Shown here: in pieces, positions 56,593 through 64,000 of the stretch | Position numbering within the stretch: position 1 is the first letter of the stretch | How the letters are laid out: each line of letters begins with the position of its first letter | Origin: Thermococcus guaymasensis DSM 11113 | Lineage (GTDB): Archaea; Methanobacteriota_B; Thermococci; Thermococcales; Thermococcaceae | DNA: 64,000 bases | Direction: 5' to 3' | Assembly (NCBI RefSeq): GCF_000816105.1 | Contig: NZ_CP007140.1 | Location: forward strand, 186,001 to 250,000 | The notes under the pieces: model-generated | Databases searched by the model: none | The model's input: the letters and a program-made list of their open reading frames with translations, nothing else | What the model was told of the DNA's origin: nothing | Program-made: the position numbers and the translations under genes

Positions 56593-57459
56593 ATGCCGTG
56601 GCCCCTCCTTTTGATTTTCGCTGCTCTCATTTTTCTAGGATTTGCCGCATTTGTTGGGTATAAAATGGTCAAGCCGCCGCGCTTTGTCGGCGACTGGACG
56701 CCCAGAGACCTCGGCCACGACTACGAAGATGTCACCATTGAGACGAGGGACGGGCTCAAGCTCAGCGGCTGGTGGATTCCAAACGGCGACAAAACGGTAA
56801 TTCCCCTTCACGGCTACACGAGGAGCAGGTGGGACGAGGTATACATGAGGCAGACCATCGAGTTCCTGCTTAACGAAGGCTACAGCGTCCTTGTCTTTGA
56901 CTTCCGCGCCCACGGAAAGAGCGAGGGCAACTACACGACGGTCGGAGAGAGGGAGCTTATTGACGTCCTCTCCGCCGTTGACTGGCTGAAGAAGAACCAC
57001 CCGGAGAAGGCGGAAAAGATAGGGCTCGTCGGCTTCTCCATGGGGGCGGTGGTCACGATAAGGGCACTCGCAGAGGACGAGAGGATTGCCTGCGGCGTAG
57101 CCGATTCACCTCCCATCTATCTGAACAAAACCGGGGCAAGGGGCTTGAAGTACTTCGCGAACCTTCCTGAGTGGCTCTACCACTTTGTCAAGCCGTTTAC
57201 GAAGCTATTCACCGGCGGAAAGGAGCTTAACATGCTTGAGTATGCGGACAGGGTGAAAAAGCCCCTGCTTCTCATAGCGGGCGAAAATGATCCCCTCGTT
57301 AGTCCTGAGGAAGTCAGAGAGTTCTACGAGCGAAACAAAAAGGTAAACCCGGACGTCGAGCTCTGGGTCACCGATGCCCCTCACGTCAGGACGCTCAAGC
57401 TCTATCCGGAGGAATGGAAGACAAAGGTGAGGGAGTTCCTTAAAAAGTGGCTGGAATGA
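56593..57459 (+). CDS. Membrane-anchored alpha/beta hydrolase
   Basis: An alpha/beta hydrolase of the BAAT/DUF-type esterase group, 288 residues, with one N-terminal membrane helix (about residues 5-23) followed by KMVKPPRF. The catalytic triad is visible: Ser in VGFSMGAV (nucleophile elbow), Asp in IAGENDPLV and His in DAPHVRTLKL. DGLKLSGWWIPNGD and FRAHGKSEGNYT support the family. Esterase or lipase-like substrate unknown. The ATG lies two bases after the transporter stop behind GGAGGTATAAGC, indicating co-transcription with the sugar-type transporters. Confidence 0.88.
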   Translation: MPWPLLLIFAALIFLGFAAFVGYKMVKPPRFVGDWTPRDLGHDYEDVTIETRDGLKLSGWWIPNGDKTVIPLHGYTRSRWDEVYMRQTIEFLLNEGYSVLVFDFRAHGKSEGNYTTVGERELIDVLSAVDWLKKNHPEKAEKIGLVGFSMGAVVTIRALAEDERIACGVADSPPIYLNKTGARGLKYFANLPEWLYHFVKPFTKLFTGGKELNMLEYADRVKKPLLLIAGENDPLVSPEEVREFYERNKKVNPDVELWVTDAPHVRTLKLYPEEWKTKVREFLKKWLE

Positions 57460-57513
57460 ACTCCCTTTTAGATCTCTTTTTAACAAGAAACAAAAATTGT
57501 CCGGAATCTAAAA

Positions 57514-57573
57514 TGGCCTCGGCTAACCCTCTTTTCCTCACCGCTCAGCGTGGCTAACGCTCGTCATTGGCCA
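57514..57573 (-). ncRNA. Putative C/D box small RNA, minus strand
   Basis: Read on the minus strand: terminal stem TGGCC (57573-57569) with GGCCA (57518-57514); box C ATGACGA (57567-57561); a 12-base guide; box D' CTGA (57548-57545); a three-base spacer; box C' GTGAGGA (57541-57535); a 12-base guide; box D CCGA (57522-57519). The GA steps needed for k-turns are kept, but C, C' and D deviate at one base each. Both guides contain GTTAGCC. Targets for 2'-O-methylation are not identified. It shares a palindromic TATA box with the plus-strand RNA. Confidence 0.5.
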
Positions 57574-57593
57574 GAGAAATTTTTGAGAGAACC

Positions 57594-57601
57594 TTTTAAA
57601 A
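57594..57601. promoter_or_regulatory. Palindromic TATA box between two small RNAs
   Basis: TTTTAAAA is a perfect palindrome. Its centre is about 24 bases from the predicted 5' end of the minus-strand RNA (57573) and about 23 from that of the plus-strand RNA (57621), the normal archaeal TATA-to-start distance both ways. Confidence 0.5.
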
Positions 57602-57620
57602 AGCAACCGCCAAGAATAGG

Positions 57621-57686
57621 AGGGGATGAAGAGCGTTTACCGGTCTGATTCGCTACCGGATGATGAGACTGGCACTGGCGGACCCT
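57621..57686 (+). ncRNA. Putative C/D box small RNA, plus strand
   Basis: Terminal stem AGGG (57621-57624) with CCCT (57683-57686); box C ATGAAGA (57626-57632); 12-base guide GCGTTTACCGGT; box D' CTGA (57645-57648); an 11-base spacer, longer than usual; canonical box C' ATGATGA (57660-57666); 12-base guide GACTGGCACTGG; box D CGGA (57679-57682), one base off CTGA; then a T-rich end. Equal 12-base guides and a stem exactly flanking C and D support the call. Target rRNA or tRNA site not determined. Confidence 0.5.
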
Positions 57687-57708
57687 TTTGAAATAAAGAA
57701 AGAGAGGA

Positions 57709-59217
57709 TCAGTAATCAACCTCTCCCCTTTCTTTGAGCTCTCTGTACATGCGCCATGTTATTACCGGCTTCTTTGTAGCCAGGACATCATCCACGCGCC
57801 TGACTGCGGTGTTGTGCGGGGCGCTCTTGACGATCTCTGGGTTGGTGTATGCTTCCTCGCTTATCCTCTTGAGGGCCTCAACGTAGGCATCTATCTCTTC
57901 CTTGCTGACGGTCTCGGTCGGCTCAATCATCAAAGCTTCGTGCACGATCAGCGGGAAGTATATCGTCGGTGCGTGCAGGCCGAAGTCGAGGAGCCTCTTT
58001 GCGACGTCCAGGGCCTTAACGCCGGTCTCCTTCTTCATGGGCTCGGCGCTGAAGACGACCTCGTGCTTCCTCAGCTCCTTGTACGGGAGTTCGTAGCCCC
58101 TCGTTCCCTTAAGCTTCCGGGCGAGGTAGTTGGCGTTGAGAACGGCTACCTCGCTGGCCTCCCTCAGGCCGTCCCTGCCCATTATCTTGAGGTATGTAAG
58201 GGCCCTGACCATTACCGCAAAGTTGCCGTAGAGCTCCTTGACTTTGCCTATGCTCTTCGGCACGTTGTAGTCGAGGTAGTAGCGGTCGTTCTCCTCGTCG
58301 TAGCTCACCAGCGGGACCGGGAGGTAGTCCTTGAGGAAGTCCTTGACTCCTACGGGCCCGCTTCCAGGCCCACCGCCGCCGTGCGGAGTCGAGAACGTCT
58401 TGTGGAGGTTGAGGTGGACGAGGTCGAAGCCCATATCTCCCGGTCTGACCTTTCCGAGGACGGCGTTGAGGTTGGCTCCGTCGTAGTAGAGCAGGCCCCC
58501 AGCTTTGTGGACTATCTTCGCAATCTCAAGTATCTCGTCCTCGAAGATGCCCAGGGTGTTGGGGTTCGTGAGCATGAGTCCAGCTGTCCTCTCGCTCACC
58601 GCGTTCTCAAGGGCCTCAAGGTCAACGGTTCCGTTCTCATTGGAGGGTATCTCGACGACCTTGAAGCCGGCCATTGCAGCCGAAGCAGGGTTAGTTCCGT
58701 GGGCCGAGTCCGGGACGAGCATCTCGTCCCTCTGCGGCTCGCCGTTGTCGAGATGGTAGGCGCGTATTATCGAAACGCCTGTAAATTCGCCGTTCGCTCC
58801 AGCTGCCGGCTGGAGTGTGAAGCGGTCCATTCCCGTTATCTCCTTGAGCCACTGCTCAAGCTCCCACATTATCTTCAGCGCGCCCTGAACGGTCCTCTCG
58901 TCCTGGTAGGGGTGAACGTAGGCGATGCCCGGGTGAGAGGCTATCTCCTCGTTTATCTTGGGGTTGTACTTCATGGTGCACGAGCCGAGTGGATAGATGC
59001 CAGAGTCAACGCCGTAGTTCATCTCGCTCAGGCGGGTGTAGTGCTTCACAACCTCAGGCTCGCTCAGCTCCGGGAGGTTGAGGGGGCTCTTACGCTTAAG
59101 CTTTTCGGGAACTTCAACTTCAACGTCTTCAATCGGCTTGGGGAGGGTGTAGCCAATCCTTCCCGGCTTTGAGAGCTCGAAAATGAGGGGTTCATCCCAT
59201 TTAGCCTGACGGAACAT
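57709..59217 (-). CDS. gcvPB: Glycine dehydrogenase (decarboxylating) subunit 2, GcvPB
   Basis: PLP-binding half of the split P-protein of the glycine cleavage system, which decarboxylates glycine and loads the aminomethyl group onto lipoyl-H protein. The 502 residues include [20 protein letters not shown], the cofactor Asp in [10 protein letters not shown] and the PLP lysine in [18 protein letters not shown]. The ATG at 59217 follows GAGGTGG. Its partner gcvPA ends ten bases before, so both are one operon. H, T and L proteins are not in the window. Confidence 0.96.
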   Translation of the reverse strand: MFRQAKWDEPLIFELSKPGRIGYTLPKPIEDVEVEVPEKLKRKSPLNLPELSEPEVVKHYTRLSEMNYGVDSGIYPLGSCTMKYNPKINEEIASHPGIAYVHPYQDERTVQGALKIMWELEQWLKEITGMDRFTLQPAAGANGEFTGVSIIRAYHLDNGEPQRDEMLVPDSAHGTNPASAAMAGFKVVEIPSNENGTVDLEALENAVSERTAGLMLTNPNTLGIFEDEILEIAKIVHKAGGLLYYDGANLNAVLGKVRPGDMGFDLVHLNLHKTFSTPHGGGGPGSGPVGVKDFLKDYLPVPLVSYDEENDRYYLDYNVPKSIGKVKELYGNFAVMVRALTYLKIMGRDGLREASEVAVLNANYLARKLKGTRGYELPYKELRKHEVVFSAEPMKKETGVKALDVAKRLLDFGLHAPTIYFPLIVHEALMIEPTETVSKEEIDAYVEALKRISEEAYTNPEIVKSAPHNTAVRRVDDVLATKKPVITWRMYRELKERGEVDY

Positions 59218-59227
59218 CTTTACCACC

Positions 59228-60583
59228 TCACAGCTCCGCCTCGTTTATTATCTCCTTCAGAGCCCCTACGAGTGCCTCAACCCATTCCTTTCTCGTTGTC
59301 TCGGTCGCCGCGAAGAGCGCCGTCTCGCCGAGCTCCGGGAAGTGCTTTCCGAGATAGTAGCCGCCGTGGATGTTCCTCTCAAGTAACCTCTCGTGTACGA
59401 CGTCGTAGGGAACCTCGAACCTTACGGGCACGTCCTTGAAGTTCACGCCATCGAACGGAATCTCAGCAACCTCGGAGAGGCGCTTCTTGAGGTAAGCGGT
59501 GTTCTTGAGGATAACTTCTCCGAGCTCCCTCAGTCCCTTTGGCCCGAGGCTCGCGAGGTGTACCGCCGCGGCGACGGCAACCAGAGCTTCGTTCGAACAG
59601 ATGTTTGAGGTCGCCTTTGCCCTTCTTATGTGCTGCTCCCTCGTCTGGAGCGTCATCACGAAGGCCCTCTTTCCGTCGGCGTCTTTTGTCATTCCGATTA
59701 TCCTTCCGGGCATCTGGCGGATGAGCTTCTTGTCGTTTCTAACGGCGAATATTCCCGCCCTCGGGCCTCCGAAGTTCATTGGATTTCCAAAGTAGGCGGC
59801 CTCTCCGACGACGATGTCTGCACCAAGCTCGCCGGGAGCCTCGACTATGCCGAGTATCGTTGGGTCAACGCCAACAACAAAGAGTGCCCCTGCCTCGTGG
59901 GCTATTTCCCCGATGGCAGCGAGCTCTTCTTCAAGGATGCCGAAGAAGTTCGGAACTTCAACGTAAACGCCAGCAGCTCCTTCCACCTTCTCTTTGAGTT
60001 CCTCGATGTTGAGCTGGCCGCGCTCGTTCCAGCCCACGTACTCGATTTCGAGTCCAGGGCCAGAGGTGTAGGTTTTTAGAACGGCCTTCTTCTCCGGGCT
60101 CATGTGCTTTGGAACAACGAATTTGGTTCTCTTTGTGACGCGGGCGCTCATCAGCGCTGCCTCCGCCATAGCAGTGCCCCAGTCGTACATGGACGAGTTG
60201 ACTATTGGCAGGCCCACGAGCTCGGCTATGAGGCTCTGGTACTCGAAGAGGGTCTGGAGCATTCCCTGGCTTATCTCCGGCTGGTAGGGAGTGTAGGCCG
60301 TCAGGAACTCGCTCCTTTCAATGATGTACTTCACGTGGGCCGGAATGTAGTGGAAGTACGTCCCTGCCCCGAGGAAGCTGGGCATTTCGAGGACGGTCTT
60401 GTTCTTTGAGAGGACTTCGTTGAGCTCCATAAAGACCTCGTACTCGCTCTTCCCTTCGGGCAGGTTGAACTCCTTGACCATGCCCTTCGGAACGTCGGAG
60501 AAGAGGTCTTCAATGCGCTCAAAGCCTATCTCCTTGAGCATTTCCTCCTTCTGCGGGAGGTTTGGGAGGTAGTGTTTTCCCAT
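59228..60583 (-). CDS. gcvPA: Glycine dehydrogenase (decarboxylating) subunit 1, GcvPA
   Basis: Partner subunit of GcvPB, 451 residues, PLP-fold without the lysine. Family marks are [16 protein letters not shown] at the start, [39 protein letters not shown] and [18 protein letters not shown]. The ATG at 60583 fits AGGTGA five bases upstream. A TATA box at about 60634-60644 on the minus strand starts the gcvPA-gcvPB operon. No glycine riboswitch-like structure was seen in the leader. Confidence 0.95.
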   Translation of the reverse strand: MGKHYLPNLPQKEEMLKEIGFERIEDLFSDVPKGMVKEFNLPEGKSEYEVFMELNEVLSKNKTVLEMPSFLGAGTYFHYIPAHVKYIIERSEFLTAYTPYQPEISQGMLQTLFEYQSLIAELVGLPIVNSSMYDWGTAMAEAALMSARVTKRTKFVVPKHMSPEKKAVLKTYTSGPGLEIEYVGWNERGQLNIEELKEKVEGAAGVYVEVPNFFGILEEELAAIGEIAHEAGALFVVGVDPTILGIVEAPGELGADIVVGEAAYFGNPMNFGGPRAGIFAVRNDKKLIRQMPGRIIGMTKDADGKRAFVMTLQTREQHIRRAKATSNICSNEALVAVAAAVHLASLGPKGLRELGEVILKNTAYLKKRLSEVAEIPFDGVNFKDVPVRFEVPYDVVHERLLERNIHGGYYLGKHFPELGETALFAATETTRKEWVEALVGALKEIINEAEL

Positions 60584-60793
60584 ACCCATCACCTTCTGAG
60601 CTTTAAGATGCTCATTGGAAGTCAGATAGGGAGGATATATGCTTTGTGGCCGGGCGCAGAGAGACTAGCATGGACATTCATATCACTCAACATAAAAGAG
60701 ATTGATGAGAATCGTCTCCTGTTATGATATTTTCGAAAAATTTTCAGAGGGATAAGGGGATACCATAATACCCATCGTTTTATATTACATTTT

Positions 60794-60833
60794 TCTTTTG
60801 AAAGCCTCGCCCTTCAGGGCGGGGAGGAGGTCA
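60794..60833 (+). mobile_element. Solo IS200/IS605-type element end
   Basis: A stand-alone copy of the conserved element end: TCTTTTGAAAGCCTCGCC, then the hairpin GCCC-TTCA-GGGC (60809-60820) extended by CCTC/GAGG, then GGGGAGGAGGTCA. In frame it would encode EASPFRAGRRS, the usual TnpB tail. No transposase is near. The whole 392-base spacer (60584-60975) otherwise holds only two promoters: a TATA box for gcvPA near 60640 and GTATATCC near 60905 for the HAD gene. Confidence 0.55.
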
Positions 60834-60975
60834 GTAGTCATCCACACCGTTTCAGGCAATTGGTCTCCGGATACCTGCCCAAAAGAAGCCCACAGAAGAA
60901 AAGGTATATCCCCGATTCATGTTGGCAAAAGCTTTTAGAGGCTCACGGCAACGGCCGTTGAATGGGGGATCAAAG

Positions 60976-61656
60976 ATGATAATTGCTTTCGACTTCGACG
61001 GGACGCTCATTGACAGCTACTCGTGTATCGAAGAAGCATTCAGGAGAGCCCTTGAAAAGCGTTACCGCTGGCTTCTAGGAAAGACCCTGTGGGCGAGGTT
61101 GCTGACTAAAATCGAGTTCCAGTTCGAGAGGCCGGCCTTTGGAAAGCACAAAAAGAAAAGCAAGCCGCCTTTCTTCCTTCGCACGAAGTTCTTTGAGACA
61201 TGGTTCATCGAGAGGGCCAAACTGAGCAAACCTATTGATGACGCCCCAGAACTCCTCAAGCGGCTTAAAGAGGAAGGGCACACCGTCATTTCGTTCTCAG
61301 CTGAGGACTTCATAGAGGGTATGAAGGTCAGGCGCCTGAAGATGGCGGGTATGTACGACCTCTTCGACGACGTCATAGTCTTCGGCAGGGAGATGACACT
61401 TGATGAGGCCTTCAAGCTCGTCCGCGAGAAGTATGGAAACGAGACATTCATCTGGGTGGACGACAAGCCCTGGCGCTTCATCGGCCACGGCGATGAGAAC
61501 ACCGAATACGTCTGGTACTACTTCCCCTTCACGGCCAAGTTCGTGGAGAAAAACCGCGAAAGGCTCGCATTAATACCGCATCTCCACGTGATACGGGATC
61601 TGTGGAGCCTGTTCGACGTAATTGAGAGAGTGAAGCAGTACCAGGGGGAGAAGTGA
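60976..61656 (+). CDS. HAD-superfamily hydrolase
   Basis: A 226-residue HAD phosphatase-like protein. Motif I is complete, IIAFDFDGTLIDSYS (nucleophile Asp8-type), motif II is the Ser in VISFSAEDF, and the C-terminal acidic motif is FIWVDDKPWRF. A long basic helical cap lies between residues 20 and 75 (RYRWLLGKTLWARLL, KHKKKSKPP). Substrate unknown. ATG at 60976 behind GGGGGATC. It is the first gene of an operon with an ABC importer permease three bases on. Confidence 0.82.
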   Translation: MIIAFDFDGTLIDSYSCIEEAFRRALEKRYRWLLGKTLWARLLTKIEFQFERPAFGKHKKKSKPPFFLRTKFFETWFIERAKLSKPIDDAPELLKRLKEEGHTVISFSAEDFIEGMKVRRLKMAGMYDLFDDVIVFGREMTLDEAFKLVREKYGNETFIWVDDKPWRFIGHGDENTEYVWYYFPFTAKFVEKNRERLALIPHLHVIRDLWSLFDVIERVKQYQGEK

Positions 61657-61659
61657 GAA

Positions 61660-63279
61660 ATGCTCCCGCGCAGGTTTTGGATCCTCATCTTAATACCTGC
61701 ATTGACCTTTTTGATGGTCTTCTTCTACTACCCCATAGCCCTTGTACTGAAGGAAGGGCTCTCGGCATCAGCGCTCCTCTCAGTCCTCTCGAACTCATAT
61801 TACAGGCACGTTATCACTTTCACGATCCTCCAGGCATTAGGCTCGACGCTCCTGACCCTCGCGATAGGCCTCCCCGGGGCGTATCTCTTCGCCAACTACG
61901 AGTTTCCCGGAAAGAGGTTCCTTCGGGCGGTTCTGACGGTGCCCTTCGTCATGCCCAGCATAATGGTGGCCCTCGGCTTCATACTGCTCTTCGGCAAACA
62001 GGGGTTCATCACAACTCTCCTCGGCCGCGACCTTGGAATCCTCTACTCCTGGAAGGCGATTCTCCTGGCTCATGCGTTTTACAACTTCCCCGTTGTCGTC
62101 AGAATGGTATCATCTCTCTGGGAGAGGATAAACCCCCATTACGAGGAAGCCGCGATGAGCCTTGGGGCAAAGGGCTTCACCCTCTTTCGGAAGGTAACAC
62201 TCCCAATGCTCTCACCCGCGATCTTTGCCTCCGCGATGCTCACATTCGTGTTCTGCTTCCTGAGCTTCTCAATCCCCCTGATACTTGGCGGCTATAAGTA
62301 CAGCACGATAGAAGTTGCCATATTCACCGCAATAATCACCATGCTTGACTTCAGGACGGGTGCAGCGCTGGCAGTTATTCAGATGGCGCTCAGTTTCGCC
62401 TTCATGTACTTATACCTCAAGAGCCTCGAAAAGTACGCGAAAGCTGAGGAGCAGAGGGTCTTGAGAAAGCCCAAGAAGCTGACCCTGAGGGAGATGTTAA
62501 GCCTCAAAGGCCTCGCGATAGCCCTCTACTCCGTGGTCGTCTTCGTCTTCATTCTAGCACCACTCCTCGCCGTCGTCTATGACTCCCTTACGTGGAACGG
62601 AAACTTTACCCTGGAGTTCTACCGCCGGCTCTTCGACAGCTCCTACAACCCAATTTTCGGATCGGACAGCCTCCACGCTATCATCTGGAGCTTCACCTTT
62701 GGCTTTACAACGGTTCTGCTGGCGACTCTCATAGCTCTCGCAATGGCTTACTCCTCTCTCAGGTGGGATCTGCCGGGGAAGACCTTCATGGACGTCCTCG
62801 TGACCCTCCCATTGGGATCCTCGGCAATAATCATTGGTCTTGGATACATCAAAGCTTTCCACAAGCCGCCCCTCATCTTGCTTGGAAGTCCGTACCTAAT
62901 CATTGCAGCCCACACGGTGATAGCGTATCCCTTCGCCCTGAGGGCGATCTCCTCCTCTCTCAAGAAGATAAAGGCCAGCCTCCGGGAGGCGGCAATGAGC
63001 CTCGGAGCGACGGACTTCAAGGCGTTCCTAAAGGTTGAGCTGCCCTTAGCATTTGGAGGTGTCCTCGTTGGGGCAGTCTTTTCCTTCGCAATGAGCATAG
63101 CTGAACTCGGTGCAACGTATATGATCTACCAGCCCAAGTACACGACGATAACAATAGCAATCTACCGGTACCTTGGATCGAGGCAGTTCAATTCGGCCTC
63201 CGCTATGGCCGTCGTCCTTATGATCGTCAGCCTTGTGGGCTTTCTCCTGATAGAGAGGACGGGTGAGGAAGTATGGTAA
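61660..63279 (+). CDS. Fused ABC importer permease (Fe3+/thiamine type)
   Basis: One 539-residue chain containing two six-helix permease halves, as in FbpB/AfuB and ThiP transporters of the ferric iron, thiamine and related importers. Each half has its EAA loop: [21 protein letters not shown] (about residue 165) and [21 protein letters not shown] (about 445), where the ATPase docks. The two EAA loops are closely alike. GGGGGAG before the ATG; the stop overlaps the ATPase start (ATGGTAA). No substrate-binding protein is in the window, so iron or thiamine cannot be chosen. Confidence 0.9.
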   Translation: MLPRRFWILILIPALTFLMVFFYYPIALVLKEGLSASALLSVLSNSYYRHVITFTILQALGSTLLTLAIGLPGAYLFANYEFPGKRFLRAVLTVPFVMPSIMVALGFILLFGKQGFITTLLGRDLGILYSWKAILLAHAFYNFPVVVRMVSSLWERINPHYEEAAMSLGAKGFTLFRKVTLPMLSPAIFASAMLTFVFCFLSFSIPLILGGYKYSTIEVAIFTAIITMLDFRTGAALAVIQMALSFAFMYLYLKSLEKYAKAEEQRVLRKPKKLTLREMLSLKGLAIALYSVVVFVFILAPLLAVVYDSLTWNGNFTLEFYRRLFDSSYNPIFGSDSLHAIIWSFTFGFTTVLLATLIALAMAYSSLRWDLPGKTFMDVLVTLPLGSSAIIIGLGYIKAFHKPPLILLGSPYLIIAAHTVIAYPFALRAISSSLKKIKASLREAAMSLGATDFKAFLKVELPLAFGGVLVGAVFSFAMSIAELGATYMIYQPKYTTITIAIYRYLGSRQFNSASAMAVVLMIVSLVGFLLIERTGEEVW

Positions 63280-64000
63280 GGCTCCTCCTTAAGAACGTGA
63301 GGCTATCAAGGGAGGGCTTTGAGCTCAACATCCCCGAGCTTGAAGTGAAAGAAGGAGAGTTCTTTACGCTCCTCGGGCCAAGCGGGTGCGGAAAGACGAC
63401 CACGCTGAGGATCATAGCCGGCTTTGAAAAAGCCAAAGGAAGGGTCTATTTCGACGACGAGGACGTAACCGACAAGCCCCCATACGAGAGGAACATTGGG
63501 ATAGTCTTTCAGGACTACGCGCTATTTCCCCATATGACGGTCTTTGAGAACGTGGCCTTTGGCCTGAGGATGAGGAAGGTTCCCGAGGGCGAGATCAAGA
63601 AGATGGTAAAGGAAGTTTTATCGCTCGTCGGCCTGGAGGGCTTCGAAAACCGCTATCCCGAGCAGCTCAGCGGCGGCCAGCAGCAGCGCGTTGCTCTCGC
63701 GAGGGCGCTCGTTATAAAGCCCAGACTGCTCCTCTTAGACGAACCCCTGAGCAACCTCGACGCCAAGATCAGGGAGAGGCTCAGGGGGATTGTGAAGAGG
63801 ATCCAGCGCGAGCTCGGCATAACGACGATATACGTCACGCACGACCAAGAGGAAGCGATGGCAATAAGCGACAGGATAGCGATAATGAAGGACGGGAAAA
63901 TAGTCCAGATCGGAGAGCCGCTTGAGCTGTACTACCACCCAAGAGACGAGTTCGTGGCGACTTTCCTCGGCATCGGGAACCTCCTTGAGCTGAAGGCAGT
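63273..64000 (+). CDS. ABC importer ATPase (Fe3+/thiamine/spermidine type), cut at window end
   Basis: The first 242 codons of an ATPase: Walker [13 protein letters not shown] (about residues 34-45), Q-loop [20 protein letters not shown], signature [15 protein letters not shown], Walker [14 protein letters not shown], switch His in [10 protein letters not shown], then the start of the regulatory OB-like domain. The overlap with the permease gene (seven bases) and the YALFPH motif fit the FbpC/PotA/ThiQ group. Because the coding frame runs off the window it cannot be sized; a C-terminal TOBE domain is expected beyond the edge. Confidence 0.93.
   Translation, partial: MVRLLLKNVRLSREGFELNIPELEVKEGEFFTLLGPSGCGKTTTLRIIAGFEKAKGRVYFDDEDVTDKPPYERNIGIVFQDYALFPHMTVFENVAFGLRMRKVPEGEIKKMVKEVLSLVGLEGFENRYPEQLSGGQQQRVALARALVIKPRLLLLDEPLSNLDAKIRERLRGIVKRIQRELGITTIYVTHDQEEAMAISDRIAIMKDGKIVQIGEPLELYYHPRDEFVATFLGIGNLLELKA

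Noticed and set aside
57814-59172. 452-residue plus-strand frame over gcvPB
   Set aside because: Antisense shadow of gcvPB; no family features, no start signal, and composition rich in Val/Leu/Glu as expected for shadows.
60584-60660. Glycine riboswitch upstream of gcvPA
   Set aside because: No tandem aptamer-like stems; the leader is short and AT-rich, and glycine riboswitches are not known from Thermococcales to my knowledge.
60695-60760. C/D-box-like TTGATGA in the gcvPA upstream region
   Set aside because: No correctly spaced CTGA and no terminal stem; boxes beyond the first do not fit.

Overview
The window is a stretch of the chromosome of a hyperthermophilic archaeon of the order Thermococcales, most likely a Thermococcus. 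The basis is a reverse gyrase next to the chromatin protein TrmBL2, archaeal TATA (box A) promoters with GGAGGTGA-type ribosome binding sites, archaeal ribosomal proteins L18a, L31e and L39e, aIF6, TrmY, AGOG, XPB helicase, a CDC48-like ATPase behind Hsp20, and the 3' remnant of a CGP-CTERM surface protein, a tail type known from Thermococcaceae. Genes are dense, often overlap by a few bases, and are mostly chromosomal core genes. No prophage, CRISPR array or intact insertion sequence was seen.

Layout. 1-10.9 kb: a partial secreted thioredoxin-fold protein, a TIM-barrel protein, FtsY, a four-gene BMP-type nucleoside ABC importer, an orphan metal-binding lipo/secreted protein, an IS200/IS605 scar beside a decapitated CGP-CTERM gene, a purine phosphoribosyltransferase and a SemiSWEET-like protein. 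10.9-25.9 kb: SppA protease, an AI-2E-family permease, a beta-RFAP synthase and AGOG pair, an ABC-2 exporter, a UbiD-type decarboxylase (archaeal mevalonate route), XPB, TruA, tRNA-Pro(TGG), a dolichol-phosphate mannose synthase, PyrG, a PEBP lipoprotein, TrmY and a YggU protein. 26-31 kb: an amino acid permease, phosphorylating GAPDH divergent from an aIF2B-like protein with a putative sugar-response operator between them, CoaBC, and a broken DUF835 gene.

31.5-34.2 kb holds the most striking locus: a clear fluoride riboswitch aptamer (34103-34166, minus strand) heads a run of same-strand genes that ends in the fluoride channel CrcB and its DUF190 neighbour. The gene directly under the riboswitch is not a known fluoride gene but an alpha/alpha-toroid (prenyltransferase-like) protein followed by two coiled-coil proteins. 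34.2-43.8 kb: an arginase-fold protein, TrmBL2, an intein-split reverse gyrase with a SWIM protein before it, and a ribosomal/aIF6 operon. 43.9-51.5 kb: methylmalonyl-CoA mutase large subunit, an ABC-2 exporter, a metallo-beta-lactamase nuclease, and the Phr-controlled hsp20 promoter followed by the CDC48-like ATPase. 51.5-64 kb: two GDPD paralogues, two SLC45/GPH-like transporters and an alpha/beta hydrolase, a previously unmarked pair of divergent C/D-box-like small RNAs (57.5-57.7 kb), the two-part glycine decarboxylase GcvPA/GcvPB, and an Fe3+/thiamine-type ABC importer cut by the window end.

A recurring design is a palindromic TATA box sitting between two divergent transcripts (tRNA-Pro/mannosyltransferase, gap/aIF2B, fluoride riboswitch/arginase-like gene, the two small RNAs). 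All functions are read from sequence patterns and family knowledge; no searches or folding programs were run.
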